This document shows, piece by piece, positions 1 to 11,790 of a stretch of 64,000 nucleotides of DNA. The position numbers were made by a program, and so were the translations under genes. The notes beneath the pieces were generated by a model. The model saw nothing but the letters and a program-made list of their open reading frames with translations, did not search any database and was not told where the DNA came from. Location: the NCBI GenBank assembly GCA_947095535.1, contig OX352774.1, forward strand, positions 82,088,416-82,152,415. Direction: 5' to 3'. The first letter of the stretch is position 1, and each line of letters begins with the position of its first letter. The stretch comes from Poecilobothrus nobilitatus (lineage: Eukaryota > Arthropoda > Insecta > Diptera > Dolichopodidae).

Positions 1-760
1 CAAGGAACTATGTTTATAAAATCAATACAAATATGTGGTTTCGCTGATGATATTATAGAAATTGCTAAGAATGTAAGAGAGTTGAAAGAAACATTTACAT
101 GTTTGGAAGCTGATGCTAGAAATGTGGAACTGATAATAAATTAACCCAATACTAAATACTTTGTAGAAAGCAAATCACATATACCAACACAAGATCTGGA
201 TATTAATGATTATACGTTCGAAGGTGTGCATCAGTTTAAGTATCTCGGGGTTGTATGCAGTAAGAGTGAAAATACAGCTCTGGCAATACGAGATAAAATA
301 CAAGTGCAAATAGATGTTACTATGCATACTCTAAGCTTATAAAATCCAATTTGTTGTCAAGAAATACAAAGCTTAAATTATACAAAACATTAATCAGACC
401 GGTTCTGACATGCGTAAAATACTTCGAAGAATATATGGATCGGTTAGAAACGAAGATGGTTCATACAGTTTAAGATATAATTTCGAGCTTGAACAATTGA
501 CTGAATATAGAACCATAGAAAGATTCATAAAACTGCAAAGGTTAAGATGGATAGGACATATTATAAGAATGCTCGATCAAAGAATAACAAAGTTTTTCTC
601 CATCAAATTCAATGTGCTAGAGGTAGAGGGGGACCAAATAAAAAGATGGCTAGACACTGTTGAAGATGATCTAAAAGCATTATTAATAAGAAATTAAAAG
701 AGAGTTGCACAAGATTGAGATGTATGGAAAAGATAAAATAATAATCAATAAAAAAATGTT
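1..760 (+). pseudogene. Dead LINE reverse transcriptase, C-terminal part
   Basis: Remnant of a non-LTR retrotransposon polymerase that enters from beyond the left edge. Frame 1 carries the catalytic FADD box (ICGFADDIIEIAKN, near base 34) and then FEGVHQFKYLGVV, the usual segment after that box. It is broken by stops at 142-144 and 340-342. The reading then moves to another frame (TKLKLYKTLIRPVLT, about 365-410). After a deletion it continues in the frame open from 410 to 697, with ILRRIYGSV, LRWIGHIIRM and RWLDTVEDDLKAL. These are the typical C-terminal blocks of jockey/RTE-like insect elements. At least two stops and two frame changes make it non-functional. The exact clade cannot be set from this part. 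Confidence 0.85.
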
Positions 761-1291
761 ATCTGCACCAGAACCCAAGGGAATTATAATTCAAACTATA
801 AAAATTTATGAAAATATACAATATATCCATGGTTAATATAAAAAATAAAAACACAATAAAATTAGATATGCACCTAATTACTTAAACTAAGTATATACAA
901 TGTTGTATCTTTGCTTATTAAGAACCAACCAACTTTAAAGACGTTTGACCTATAAAACCTTCCAATAAAAAGTGTAGAACAAAGGTGGTTTATGAAAATA
1001 TGGATTAAAATGTTGAGAGATATATGCATGCATTGCTTTTTTTTCTTCGAATGTTAACTGATACAAGTCTTACGTCCGTTGCCTTTAATGTAATCAAGAT
1101 TACTCTGTCTTTTTAATAAATTTTTCATTACTAATTTGCTTATTTTTAAAGTTTACTATTTTAAAAATTAAGACTTCTTTCAAGATCTCACATAAATAAA
1201 TAGGGAGTAATTTATAAAATGTTGCATTACTTATTTGCACCACTGATACATTTCGGAAAAATAAAAGAAAAGTACACTGGCAAAATATATA
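761..1291. other. A+T-rich spacer, no gene seen
   Basis: Only short A+T-rich sequence with stops in all frames. No repeat family that I recognise. Confidence 0.5.
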
Positions 1292-1447
1292 TGGGGCCTC
1301 AATGGCGGGTAAGAGCGTATAAAATATGCTGTAAACACCGAGGGAATGTGGGTTCGACTCTAACACACGTCATAAGAATAATTCCCCCTTACAAAATTTA
1401 CAGCCACCCCTTAAAAAGAAAGGCTATGTGTGTGTGGCAGGGGAATA
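1292..1447 (+). mobile_element. SINE-1 copy 1 (tRNA-derived)
   Basis: Starts GGGGCCTC and carries a tRNA-like head: box A region GGCGGGTAAGAGC and box B GGGTTCGACTC. The SINE-1 body follows (TTCCCCCTTAC, CAGCCACCCC, AAAGGCTATGTG) up to TGTGGCAG. It matches the other eight copies in order and spacing. Box B and the body have several substitutions, so this is an old copy. Small open frames on both strands here are not genes. Confidence 0.85.
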
Positions 1448-2593
1448 ACCAAAAAAATTGGATAACCAATTATATTGGATATATTCAACTTTAAGTTCAC
1501 CCACATCTAAAATTGTCTGTGTTTTATCATAGAACGAATAGTGTCATGAATTTATCAAGTTCGATTCGAGATTTGGCTTTCAAACAGATGTCATTTGATT
1601 TGGCTTTCAAACAGATTTGAGATGTCATCAGTATAATTCTAACCTCTAAATATTTATGCATATTATTATTAAAATTATCAAATCCTTAGTTAGGTAAATA
1701 CTGAATACCTACTTTGGTTATTATTCAATAGTATCTCTTATGCAATTACATGAAAAATTTAACTTGCAAATACTCTTAATTTTGTTCTATATTAGTTTTA
1801 ATTTTTATAATTTAAAAAAAAAAAAATTGCAAAATTTGAATGAAAGATATTTTGTTTAAATTAAATAGGCGCCATTATTAACACAATTTTAATAAAAAGA
1901 AAATAAATTAATTTTTTTAAAATTGAAACATTTTTTACTGAAATTTAGAATAAAAAATTAACCAGTTCCCTGTTATTTACTTTAATTTTACCTTGAATTA
2001 AATTAAAAACTATACATCTTAAGATAAATATGAAAAAATTATCTTGAATCAATTTGTAAGTATATAAATGTCAATTTCATTTTTTTTAATTTTTTATTTT
2101 TAATTAGATTAATGAGCAGGAAATACATATTATTTTAAATACAATGTAAATACATATATTGATATATATATATATTTTTTTTTTTAGAACAGCTGATTAA
2201 TTTTTTTTATTGGAAAAATTGAAAAATGAATTTTAAATTCATAGAAACCGAATATGAATAATTTTCAATAATATGACGTTTATTACGCGTGTCATAATTT
2301 TAAAGGTCAATAAAATTAAATTAGCAATTTATTAAAAACAAATAAACTTATACAGTTAGTACAGACATATTTTAGCTTAGTGAATTAATTTTTTTTAAAT
2401 GCAATTTTGATTGAATTAAAATAATTTAAGATAAAGCGCTAGGAACTTTATTTGATTTAAATGGAAATTTGCAAGATTAATTAAGAATTAAAATTTTAGA
2501 CTTGTTACATTTGATCCGATTCGTTTTAATTCAAATGGTATATTTAGAATAATGTGAATAATTAAGTAGTTTAAAATCTAAACTTTTTATATA
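1448..2593. other. A+T-rich spacer, no gene seen
   Basis: Long A and T runs and short TA repeats (about 2160-2180). Between 1553 and 1621 the phrase TTTGGCTTTCAAACAGAT is repeated. No coding signal. Confidence 0.5.
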
Positions 2594-3263
2594 CAGATCG
2601 TTACCGCTGTATAGATGAAAGTGAAAGTCATTTTTTTGTATGGGGGCTAAATTGAGACTCTTCTCGTTTTCAAAATATGGGGACTTAAATGAAATTTTCA
2701 TACTTTTTTATAGGTTTAAGAAATTACCATCTGACTCCGTTTTTAGACTACATATGAAAATTCTGTAAAATGTATTCGGAAACTTAAGGAGGGTATCTTC
2801 TTTAAAACGGGCATCTATTTATTTTCATATCTTCTACCGTTTCAAATCTGTGGATTTGAAATCTGTGGTATAAAATGTAGAAATTTTACTTATATGTATT
2901 TTTTTTTTTGAAAAAAACACATTTACGTGATAACATAACATAAAAAAGTTTGAAGATTTTACAATTTTTCTAATCTCTGAATTTTCAGTTTTAATTTGCA
3001 ATACTTTTTATTTATTTAGCCGTTTGGGAGATACACAAGATTTTTATTTTATGATAAGATTTTTATTTTATAATAATTTTTAAAATTTTAGGTAATTTCT
3101 TTTTGATACAATAATATTTGATAATTTAAGATAATTTATTTGATATTCAGAAACTTATTTTCTGAGAAAAACCTCAGCTTAGCCCCCATATAAAAAAAAA
3201 ATATTTTCATGTAAAGGTCTATGCAGCGATATATAGCAGTGCACTTAATTAGCGGACACCCTG
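2594..3263. mobile_element. Mariner-type MITE with inverted ends
   Basis: Non-coding element of about 670 bp with long imperfect inverted ends. The left arm reads CGCTGTATAGATGAAAG then TGTATGGGGGCTAA. The complement of the right arm reads CGCTGCATAGACC then TATATGGGGGCTAA. The outer right end is CAGGGTGTCC (complement), the usual start of many insect mariner/Tc1 elements. A TA dinucleotide flanks each end (2592-2593 and 3264-3265), as expected for that group. No transposase remains. Confidence 0.65.
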
Positions 3264-4456
3264 TATATATACATAATTCTTCAATTACAGCCAATAATTT
3301 CTTTTTCTAATTGTTCTAAAACCCTTGTTGGAGCTCGAAGAAAATATTTAAACCAAGGCTGGAAACTGGTTTCTAAAAACCATAGTCAAAACAACAAAAA
3401 AGGATAAAACTTGCTAGATATCGCAAGTGAAAAATGTATAATCGTATACAATTTTTTGGTCGCAAAAGAAAATTATAAAATACTTTTGTATATCACAAAT
3501 TAATGCGTTGCGATTAAAATGACATTTTTAACTCTAAAATATTATTTTGAACCATAAATTTAAAAAAAAATTTTAACAAAACCAAAATCTTAAAATTATT
3601 TGTATAAAACCAAAACCAAATGTTATCGGTCAGAGTAAAACGAAAAATCAAACCAATCTAAAATACTTACAAAGTGGTTCCCAGCCCTGATTTGAACAAT
3701 AAACAAATGACGTGTTTTTTGTTATTTACCTGTTTAAAAAACATAGAGCGCATTATGCAAATTAGGAAAAGTTTCTTTATTAGATTTATTGAGTAAAAAG
3801 GATAAGTTTCATTAATAATTAAGTAAGTAAATTAAGTATTGATAACTAGCCAGCATATATAAAAGTTAATATAACACAAATACTGTGAGCCGCACTGATA
3901 GTTCATGAATGTACATATGTATTTAGTTTTAACTTCAAAATTTTAATCAATATGCCTTACAATGAATATTACACGAATATCATTGATCATTATGTTCTTT
4001 TAAACATGATGTTATTTCAAAATAACAAATCTTAAATAGACAAAATCTTGAATTGTTTATTTTGAAAATCTTTTTGTGTTAAAATTTCAAAAAATCAAAA
4101 AAAAATAAATAATAAATCTAGAAATCACTTCATTCAAAATCACAAAATTTTTGAAAAATTGGTACTTGTGCGTTTTATAGTTAGTTACAAAATCAATATA
4201 TTTCAATAATTACTTTTAGCGAGGGTTTGAGCAGCAGCTTTCATTATTTTAAGTGCTTCTGTTTTAAATTTATAACGAAAAACATAAATAGGAGAGATTT
4301 TAGAGTTATTTACAAAATGAGTTTTCGAAATAGTTTTAAAAATTCAATATTGGTCAAATTTTTCTGATTTTATTTTAATCTGCTACTTTGGAATATTTTG
4401 AAGATAAGCTAAAAAAAAAAACTACAAAAATTTAAATTCCAAGTAATTTTTTTTTT
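3264..4456. other. A+T-rich spacer with one dispersed motif
   Basis: No gene seen. Around 4220-4320 there is a piece (GAGGGTTTGAGCAGCAG, then GAGATTTTAGAGTTA) that recurs at 14.25, 28.4, 40.6 and 48.2 kb, so it belongs to a dispersed repeat. Confidence 0.45.
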
Positions 4457-4593
4457 TACATAAATGTGACAAGGGGGAATGTAAATGTCAAAAGGTGGAA
4501 TTATTCTTACAACGTATGTGGGATTCGAACTCACGCTCCCTCGGTGTTCACAACATATTTCATACGCTCTTGCTCACTAGGTCACCGAGGCTC
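4457..4593 (-). mobile_element. SINE-1 copy 2, internally deleted
   Basis: Reads on the minus strand from the GAGCCTCGGTGACC head through box A (GTGAGCAAGAGCG) and box B (GAGTTCGAATCCC) to the CACATTTATGT tail. The middle hairpin segment found in full copies is missing, giving about 137 bp instead of about 175. Confidence 0.85.
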
Positions 4594-4914
4594 TTTTTCA
4601 AGATTTAGTCTTAAAAAATTTCTATTATTTTATTTTTCAACATCATTAGTAACATTTCAACAGTTTTTCAATCTTGATAATATTTCTAGATTTGATTTTT
4701 TTTTTAAATATCAGGAGTGACCCAATAAAATTATATTGAAGCTTCTTTTCTTAGCAGACTTTGTGATTTTAGAATTTTTTACTACAATAAATTTTATAAA
4801 TAGGTACATAAAATAATAACGGTATAAAAAAAAACATTTTATACTTAAATATTTAGAAAGGGTATGTATATGACCATATCAGTTATAAATTAAAGAAAAA
4901 CTTAAAAAAAATAC

Positions 4915-5030
4915 ACTGTAAAATTTACTGTTAAAAACTGTAACAGTAAATTTTACAGTATATTTTCTTTAAACGCAATTTACAGTATTTAATAGTAAAT
5001 TTTGCAGTATATTTTTTTAAACGCAATTTC
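4915..5030. repeat. Perfect 18-bp palindrome arms plus direct repeat
   Basis: Arms 4915-4932 (ACTGTAAAATTTACTGTT) and 4942-4959 are exact inverted copies around a 9-nt loop. A unit starting GTAAATTTT(A/G)CAGTATATTTT and ending AAACGCAATTT occurs at 4946 and again at 4995, a 49-bp offset. This looks like the core of a small fold-back MITE. Confidence 0.7.
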
Positions 5031-5779
5031 TTGAAAATAACGATATAAAACTTCAATTAAAATTCTAAGAATTACATCTAATTTTAATTAATTTTTATAG
5101 GAATTTAATAACTACAATAACTAAATATTAATTAAAACTAAAATTTTATTAGATATCAATTAAAATCAAAATATGTACATTTAAAACAAGATTCGACCAG
5201 TTTTTACCAATTTTATTAGATTATACTAGTTTTTTTTAGCTTACATTAAACTTTTTCATTTCAAATTTTCATCAAAACTTTTCTGTTCACATTTTTTTTT
5301 TAATAACAATAAGTGATCATACAAACAAATCAAACGTTAATTTAAATAATATTAACTAATTTGTTTTTATATTATTATACTTATTACGTATACTACATCT
5401 TACAAAAATTTTATATAGAACTATAGTTATACAAACTCATATATTCGAAAAATTTTTCTGGTTCTTCTCTTATTTTTCTATAAGATAATGAAACTCCCCA
5501 GAACTAGCTCGTACCATATTAATAGGGTGAAATCCATATCTTTGATTATTTTTTAAAAATTAAATTTGTAGTAAATAAAAAATTGTTACACAAAATAAAA
5601 TTTTACGAAGAATCGGCATTTTAAAGATACTTATATATCAAACCTATAGTGAAAACTAAAAAATAATGAATTTCTGTTATTAATGCCGCAGAAAAATCAC
5701 AAAATTAGATGGCCGTTTGCTCGCAAAAAAATCGCACACAGAAAAATCGTCCGCAAAAAAAAAGGCCGCCCACTTTCTG

Positions 5780-6240
5780 CGTGAAGGAGGCCTTAAAGGG
5801 AAAAATGAACTAATCACCACTGTTTTTGAGTTTTAGTCATTCAAAGTAACCCCCCAAAGCAAATAAACTAATCCCCACAAATATTTTTGGAATTTTAGGG
5901 TTTAGTTCATATGAATTAACCCCCAAAACTCTAAATATTAACCAATCTCCCCAAAAAATTAAATAACCCTCCAAAACATGAAATAACTTACCAAAAAAAT
6001 GAAGTAATGCCCAAAAAAATATATCTAATCTCCAAAAATAATGAACTAAACCCTAAAAAATTATTTGGGATTTTTCTGATTTTTTTTCATATGAACTAAT
6101 CTTATGAACTAATTAACTTTAAAAATTAACTAATCCCCTAAAAAAAATCAATTAATCTCCAAGTTAAATTTTAGCAAAAATAATGGGGGGTTAGTTTATT
6201 TTTGTTTTGGAAATTAGTGACTTGGAGATTAGTTTATAAC
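5780..6240. repeat. Decayed 20-21-bp minisatellite, A(A/C)TAATCCCCAAAA type
   Basis: A run of about eight head-to-tail units such as AACTAATCCCCACAAATA, AATTAACCCCCAAAACT and ACTAAACCCTAAAAAATT, spaced 20-21 bp. Inverted units lie on the right (GGGGGGTTAGTTTATTTT near 6185 and TTGGAGATTAGTTTATA near 6220). The 5700-5800 flank is also odd (GGCCGTTTGCTCGC, then GGCCGCCCAC). No coding capacity. Probably the remains of a fold-back element. Confidence 0.6.
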
Positions 6241-7254
6241 GCGCAAATTTAATAGTACCAAAAATAACATTCTCGTTTCGGTAAAATATTTACATATACA
6301 GTAACCATTTTAATCCTATATATTATTATTTTCTTAAATGAAACTTAGCCAATTCTTTTAGTGGCAACAAATAAATTTTTAAAAATGAAAAACCAATTTA
6401 TTGGTTTTACTTAAATGAATTGAGTAAAAACTAAAATATTATAAAAATTTCTATTAGAAAGTTATAGAACAAAAAGAAAAAACCAATCAATCAAGTCAAT
6501 ACAGTTTTAAAACGAAAAAAATGAAACCTTTACCTTAAGGGTATATTCTTAATTAATACAATATACATATATATATTTGTGTTATTTCTTAATATATACA
6601 TTGTGTTTAGTATGTCGAAATGTAATTGTTAAAAATGTAGTATGATTTAATTAAAATAATTATTGCATTAAATGTTCAGCATTTTTATTTTTATAGTATA
6701 AAAGAGTGTAATGTTAACGTTTTTTAACTTAATTATTCTTTGTATTTACAAAACTACTTTTAATAGTTTTAATATTTGTACAGCTACTACGGCTATCTCT
6801 CAATTTATAGGGGTTTTCTTTTAAACCATTTTACTTTTAAAGGAACGGTTAAAATAACCGACTTTCAAACATAAAAACTTTTAAGATTTGTACACCTAAC
6901 ATTTAAGCCGAATTTTAATAAATATAGGTAAATACTAGTGTGATTTTTATTAATATTTACTAAGAGAAGGTCTGCACCCAGGGCCTTTCTATCTGAAATT
7001 ATCACAAATCTAACAATCATTGAAACAAAAGCATCCTATAATATCTAATTAGTGCCAAGTGATAAAAATTGAAGAATAAATAATCGATATCGAATTTTAC
7101 GTCCAAACTATTGAAAGAAAAGATTAATATTCTAAGATAGTAACAAAAGTAAATAAATTTTTCAGATTGATTTTGTACTATTAGTTCTGACAAAATGAAT
7201 ACATTAACAGAACTGATATTTTTTCTTTAAAGTTTTAGTTTTTTTTATTTTTCC
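6241..7254. other. A+T-rich spacer, no gene seen
   Basis: No open frame of note and no repeat family that I recognise. Confidence 0.45.
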
Positions 7255-7470
7255 ATAACCCGTTCGGGGGCATAAGGCCTTCCATAAAGTCGCGTCATCT
7301 GTTTCTGTTTTGTGCTATCGATTTTACTTCTGCCCATATTTTGCCGTCTTTTTTAATTTCTTTCCCGATAATTTTAGATACATCTAGAATTCGGGTAATT
7401 TTTTTGCTGGAGATTCCACTATATGCCTGTTGAGTGAAGGAGTCTGCTGTTAATATGTGGCATTATCCAT
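7255..7470 (-). pseudogene. Coding remnant, perhaps a LINE C-terminus
   Basis: Less A+T-rich than its surroundings. On the minus strand one frame stays open for about 65 codons (SSKKITRILDVSKIIGKEIK, then GKIWAEVKSIAQNRNR) and continues, after a TGA where a tryptophan codon is expected, as RDFMEGLMPPNG. A W..A..IAQNR..WR.F block is the usual C-terminus of many non-LTR retrotransposon polymerases, so I read it as a dead LINE 3-prime end. The family is not certain. Confidence 0.35.
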
Positions 7471-7750
7471 TTGGTATTATTCTATCCATCTATATTTTCT
7501 TCCTCTAATTTCCTTACGAAGAGGTTCTTACCGAAGAATTGTTATATGTCACAATTCATTCATTTTTCTTTGTGGCCAGAATTATATAATGAAAAAATAT
7601 TTGTTCACGAAATTGATTAAATCGCTTTAAGAAATTTTTTACTGAACTTATTTTTTAAGCGCTTAAATAAATCGCTTTACAAATTTTACGTCAAAAAAAA
7701 AACACTATACTTAATCGAGTAGCGACAATTTGTTTGATTTTTTTTTTTTT

Positions 7751-7930
7751 AGTGCATTTCTCTGCCACATAAATGTGAACAGGAAATTACACAGCATTTT
7801 CTTTTCAGGCTTGACTGTAAATGTCGTAAGGGGAAATGACTCTTAAGACGTGTGTGGGATTCGAACCCACACTCCCTTTGTCTTTACAGCGTATTTTATA
7901 CGCTCTTACCCACTAGGCTACCGAGGCCCC
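7751..7930 (-). mobile_element. SINE-1 copy 3, near full length
   Basis: Minus-strand order: GGGGCCTCGGTAGCC head, box A CTAGTGGGTAAGAGCG, hairpin GCGTATAAAATACGC, T-arm-like GTGTGGGTTCGAATCCCACAC (perfect 7-bp stem), middle hairpins, CACATTTATGTGGCAG, then the A-rich tail (T run at 7739-7750 on the plus strand). One of the best preserved copies. Confidence 0.9.
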
Positions 7931-8721
7931 CAGAACTTGAATTTTATTTCTTTATTTTTTTTTTTCTTTTTAAAAAGTTTTATTATTAAAATTTTAAAAA
8001 TTATATATTCTCCATTTCCATTTTTTGTTTATGGCAAATAAAATATAAAAATAAATACAAAATGTCACTCACGGCGAATATCATATTTATATTTTGTTTG
8101 CAAAATGTTCAGTAAAATTTAAATGAACGTAGCCAATGATTATAAAGTTCTCAGTTAGAAAAGTGCTACTGACATAATACCAAATTTATGAATTAATTAT
8201 TAAAAAAAAAAAAAAAAGTTTCTAAAATTAATTGAATGAAAATAAAAAAAAAAAAATGCTATTTACAAAACACGTGTTTTTTTATTGCAAGTGTAAAATT
8301 TCATTACTCCCAAAAAAAAAAAAATTTATCTTCCATCATAATTTATTTTATAATTGCATATAATGTGGGCACAACACAAATGCAGATATTAATTGCATTT
8401 ATATTAATTTTAGAATATTCATTAAAAAGAAAATTAAAAAAAAAAAATAAAAGCAAAAATTATTTTCCATCAACATTTTCAAAATTATTTTGATTTTTAT
8501 GTTATGTAAATCGAAATAAATTCTAATAAATTAAATGCTTATTGCTTATTGATATATTTTTAAAAATAAATTTGACGGCGCCTTTCTAAAAGTTTTTCTA
8601 CTATAAAATCATTTGTTTTTAAAAAAATTTTTATACCAAAATATGAAAGTATGAAATTAATTTATTTCTATAAATTATTTTAAGGCAACAAATAGACACT
8701 CAAGTAGAAAAATGTATTGTA
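7931..8721. other. A+T-rich spacer, no gene seen
   Basis: Runs of A and T dominate. Short open frames here are lysine- and phenylalanine-rich by composition only. Confidence 0.5.
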
Positions 8722-8858
8722 TAGGGTGTCCAAAATTTGACAACAGTAATATAAAATATATATGATTGATTAATCTTCTATAATTTTAATTTTTAATTGG
8801 ATTTTTTTATTTTTTTTTAATTTGGCTTTAAATAGGTGTCTGACCTAAATAAGAACGC

Positions 8859-8872
8859 ACGACGTACGTCGT
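8859..8872. repeat. 14-bp perfect palindrome ACGACGTACGTCGT
   Basis: A self-complementary 14-mer with four CpG steps, standing out in A+T-rich DNA. A second CpG-rich self-complementary site (GGCGCC) follows about 20 bp downstream. Both lie in the core of the MITE at 8722-9539. Confidence 0.8.
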
Positions 8873-9275
8873 ATAAACGCCATACCTTGGCGCCTACCGA
8901 AATAAGGTTTGTCAATTTCATATGTTTTCATAAAAAAATAATCTCAATTAGTCTTTCAAGATATTGTTTAAGGAATACAATATTAAATAACCAATAATAT
9001 GTAAAATATGAATAAATACAAAAATAAAAAACAATAAAATATAAACGTCGTGTCAAAACTGGAAATTCGAATGTTCAGTGTTTATGCGTCACGTATTTCA
9101 TTGGTCTTTAGATAAAACGTATGTGCATGAACACATTTTATACAGATTTTATACAGAACGACAGACATTATCCTAAATTGTTTGTTGTTTAGTGAGCATA
9201 GTAAATGTTTCTTGACGAGTGTGGTCCATCCTTATATACAAATCGCATACCGTCATGTAAAAAAAATATTTAATT

Positions 9276-9464
9276 TTTTTTTTTGTTTATTCCTCTGCCA
9301 CATAAATGTAACAAGGAAATTATGCAGCCTTTCCTTTTTCAGACGTGGCTGTAAATGTCATAAGGTTGAATTTTTCTTACGATGCGTGTGGGATTCGAAC
9401 CCACACTCCCTGGATGTTTACAGCGTATTTTATAAGCTCTTACCCTCTAGGCCACCGAGACCCC
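9276..9464 (-). mobile_element. SINE-1 copy 4 with 9-bp target duplication
   Basis: Full-length SINE-1 on the minus strand with box A, box B (GGGTTCGAATCCC), body and an A-rich tail (plus-strand T run at 9276-9283). It is bounded by exact copies of TATTTAATT at 9267-9275 and 9465-9473. The duplication and the terminal A tail show insertion by LINE-type reverse transcription, after the surrounding MITE was in place. Confidence 0.95.
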
Positions 9465-9859
9465 TATTTAATTAAAATTTATAATTAAAAAAGATATTTA
9501 TGTATTTTATATCTAAGCAGTCAAATTTGAGACACCCGATATAATAAATATTATTTATCAATAAATTTTAAATAAAATTTTTGTAATTATTATAAATATT
9601 TCATGATTATTTCTTTGATTTTGTTTTTTCCGATTAATATTGTAGAATTTATAGAAAATTTCAAATAATTATCAAAGAATCGATTAGATTGTACCTATAA
9701 TATTCTTTTTTAAGGATATAGATATACAAACCAAAAAATTACTTTAAGGATATAGGTATATATTTTAAAATGACTGCGAAAAATCAACATCCATTTAAGT
9801 TCTTTAATTTTCATATTACTGACAATAAAACTTAGGATTTGGCTTTATAGCAACATTTT

Positions 9860-9955
9860 TCCTTTTCATTTCCCATAATCCTATTTATCACAGACTCAAT
9901 TTTTCAAGCATCTTTCCTACCCTTTCTCCAAAAACCAAGCTGATCTCTTATAACT
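9860..9955 (-). pseudogene. Fragment of a LINE reverse transcriptase (finger/palm)
   Basis: The minus strand gives RDQLGFWRKGRKDA, a TGA stop, then KIESVINRIMGNEKEKC. This resembles the conserved E.QFGFRKGR.T.DAI region of non-LTR reverse transcriptases, with one inserted residue and a stop. The phrase near 10020-10060 (GATGGTTTTGAATGGTTA, then CAACACTATA) recurs in altered form near 18535, so both may descend from one LINE family. Short and decayed, so only moderately sure. Confidence 0.45.
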
Positions 9956-11790
9956 AAAACCAAACTGTACATTATGTCACTATGTATTAAAAGACTCATC
10001 CTATAGTTTAGTTTTAAAGAGGATGGTTTTGAATGGTTAAAGTCCAACACTATAGCTAGAGAAATCTTGTTCTATTCCTTTGAGTGACTTTGAGTGATGT
10101 TTCTTACTGGCCCTTGTAGCAAAAACACAAAAAAATAAGAATTATGTTTGCCTATGTATATAAAATTATTGTTTAACGAGTAATGTTCTATCTTAGAGGG
10201 GGGGCGATTTCCATCTTATAATACTAATTTTGGAGTATATTATATTCGTGTTAATTTTTTATCAAAGTTTTGCAAAAAAATTATCTGACAACATTGTGTT
10301 GAATTAAATATTACTTATATAAATAATTACCTTTAGTCCCTGGATTCAGGAAGAAAAAATCAAGAATTTCACCCCATTGAAATCTGAAAATAAATAAAAA
10401 CAAAAATAAAATAAAAAACTAATTTTTATTTTTAATATATTTTATGTAAATGAAATTAAAACAGTCTAGTGTAAACTATAAGATACGAACCAAATTATGC
10501 GTAAAAAAATGTGCATAGTTAATATTTTTTTCAATTTATTAATAATTTCAATTGATGCTGAATCTATACCTTTGTTTCTTATACTATTCTCTACTTTGTA
10601 CAAAGTGTTAACTCAAAATTGAATATCATAGAAGAACTCTTTAACTTAGTAAATCTGAAGAGAATTACAACAGGTGTCGGTATTTAGAAGAAAGTATCAA
10701 AAAGTAATACTCAGTATTAGAAAAAACTTGAAATTAGTATCAGGTCACACTTTCAGAACATAGTGTTTTTATAACCTGCTGAACTTAGGTTTTTAGTTAA
10801 TACTGCATGCAAAATTTGCACTTTCCACCGGAGCAAAATAACACTTTTCATTTCTCCATTATAAAATCTTGTTCAATAACTAAACTTTAAACGATAAAAG
10901 AGATTTTATAAAGAGAAACGATAAAACAGATGAAACATTTAGTACTTGAGGAGACTAAAGACCAAAAAAAAAAGCGCACAATTTCAACAGAACATTGAAA
11001 AGTACATATTCAAGAACTGTGTTTAAAATTTTTGAGCTTCATTCTTTGCATTCTTTATTTGCAACTTTAGAAAATTTTTACCTTTGGATTTTTTATATTA
11101 TTGGACCTCTCAAACGATAGGATGACTTTTTAAAATAAGTCAAGTCATAAATTCAATATTCTACAAAAGACTTTTTCTGCAATTGGGGGATGGATAATTT
11201 ATGTAGAATGTATCCTTACTGCTATAACGGTATAATAATTTCATTATAAAAACAAACAGGACCAAACTAATAAGAAAATGTTTTAAAAAATTTTGAAAAT
11301 TGTGCTAATACATGAGTAGAGATAAAATTTTCAATGATGAGAAAATTTGCAAAATATCTCTGCAAACAGATTTTGTTCTTTGTTAAAACTGACTGAAAAA
11401 AAGCTATATAAAAGTTATACAGGGGACTGTTTTAAAACAAAAAAAAAATTTTAAATAAAAAAATAAAACATAAAATTAAGAATAAAAATTAATATTAAAA
11501 CATTTTTAAATGAAATAAATAAACATTTACTATATGTAAAAAGATATGTATTTTCAGAATTTTTATAATCCAAAATGTTAAAATAGTCACTTTGAACCGT
11601 TAATTTACATATACCTATATAAAAATAATATATATACAGAGCCGTATTAAAATCCATAGATGCCCTAAGCAACTAAAAAGAAAAAAAGTAAAGAAACATT
11701 ACATTAGCCATCGCGAACGCACTCTTGAACTTTAGCGATACAAAATTATTCACACTAAGATTTTTGACACTAATTGTCAAAATGTCGTCT
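9956..11790. other. A+T-rich spacer, no gene seen
   Basis: Apart from the LINE-related phrase at 10020-10060 and a G run at 10197-10204, nothing recognisable. The minus-strand frame around 11450-11670 is A+T-rich composition, not a gene. Confidence 0.4.

Larger units (their letters stand above)
8722..9539. mobile_element. Mariner-type MITE hosting a nested SINE-1
   Basis: The left end GGGTGTCCAAAATTTGAC (from 8724) matches the complement of the right end GGGTGTCTCAAATTTGAC, and the similarity continues inward for about 40 bp. TA flanks both ends. About 190 bp of its length is a later SINE-1 insertion (9276-9464). The core holds a CpG palindrome at 8859-8872. No transposase. Confidence 0.7.
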
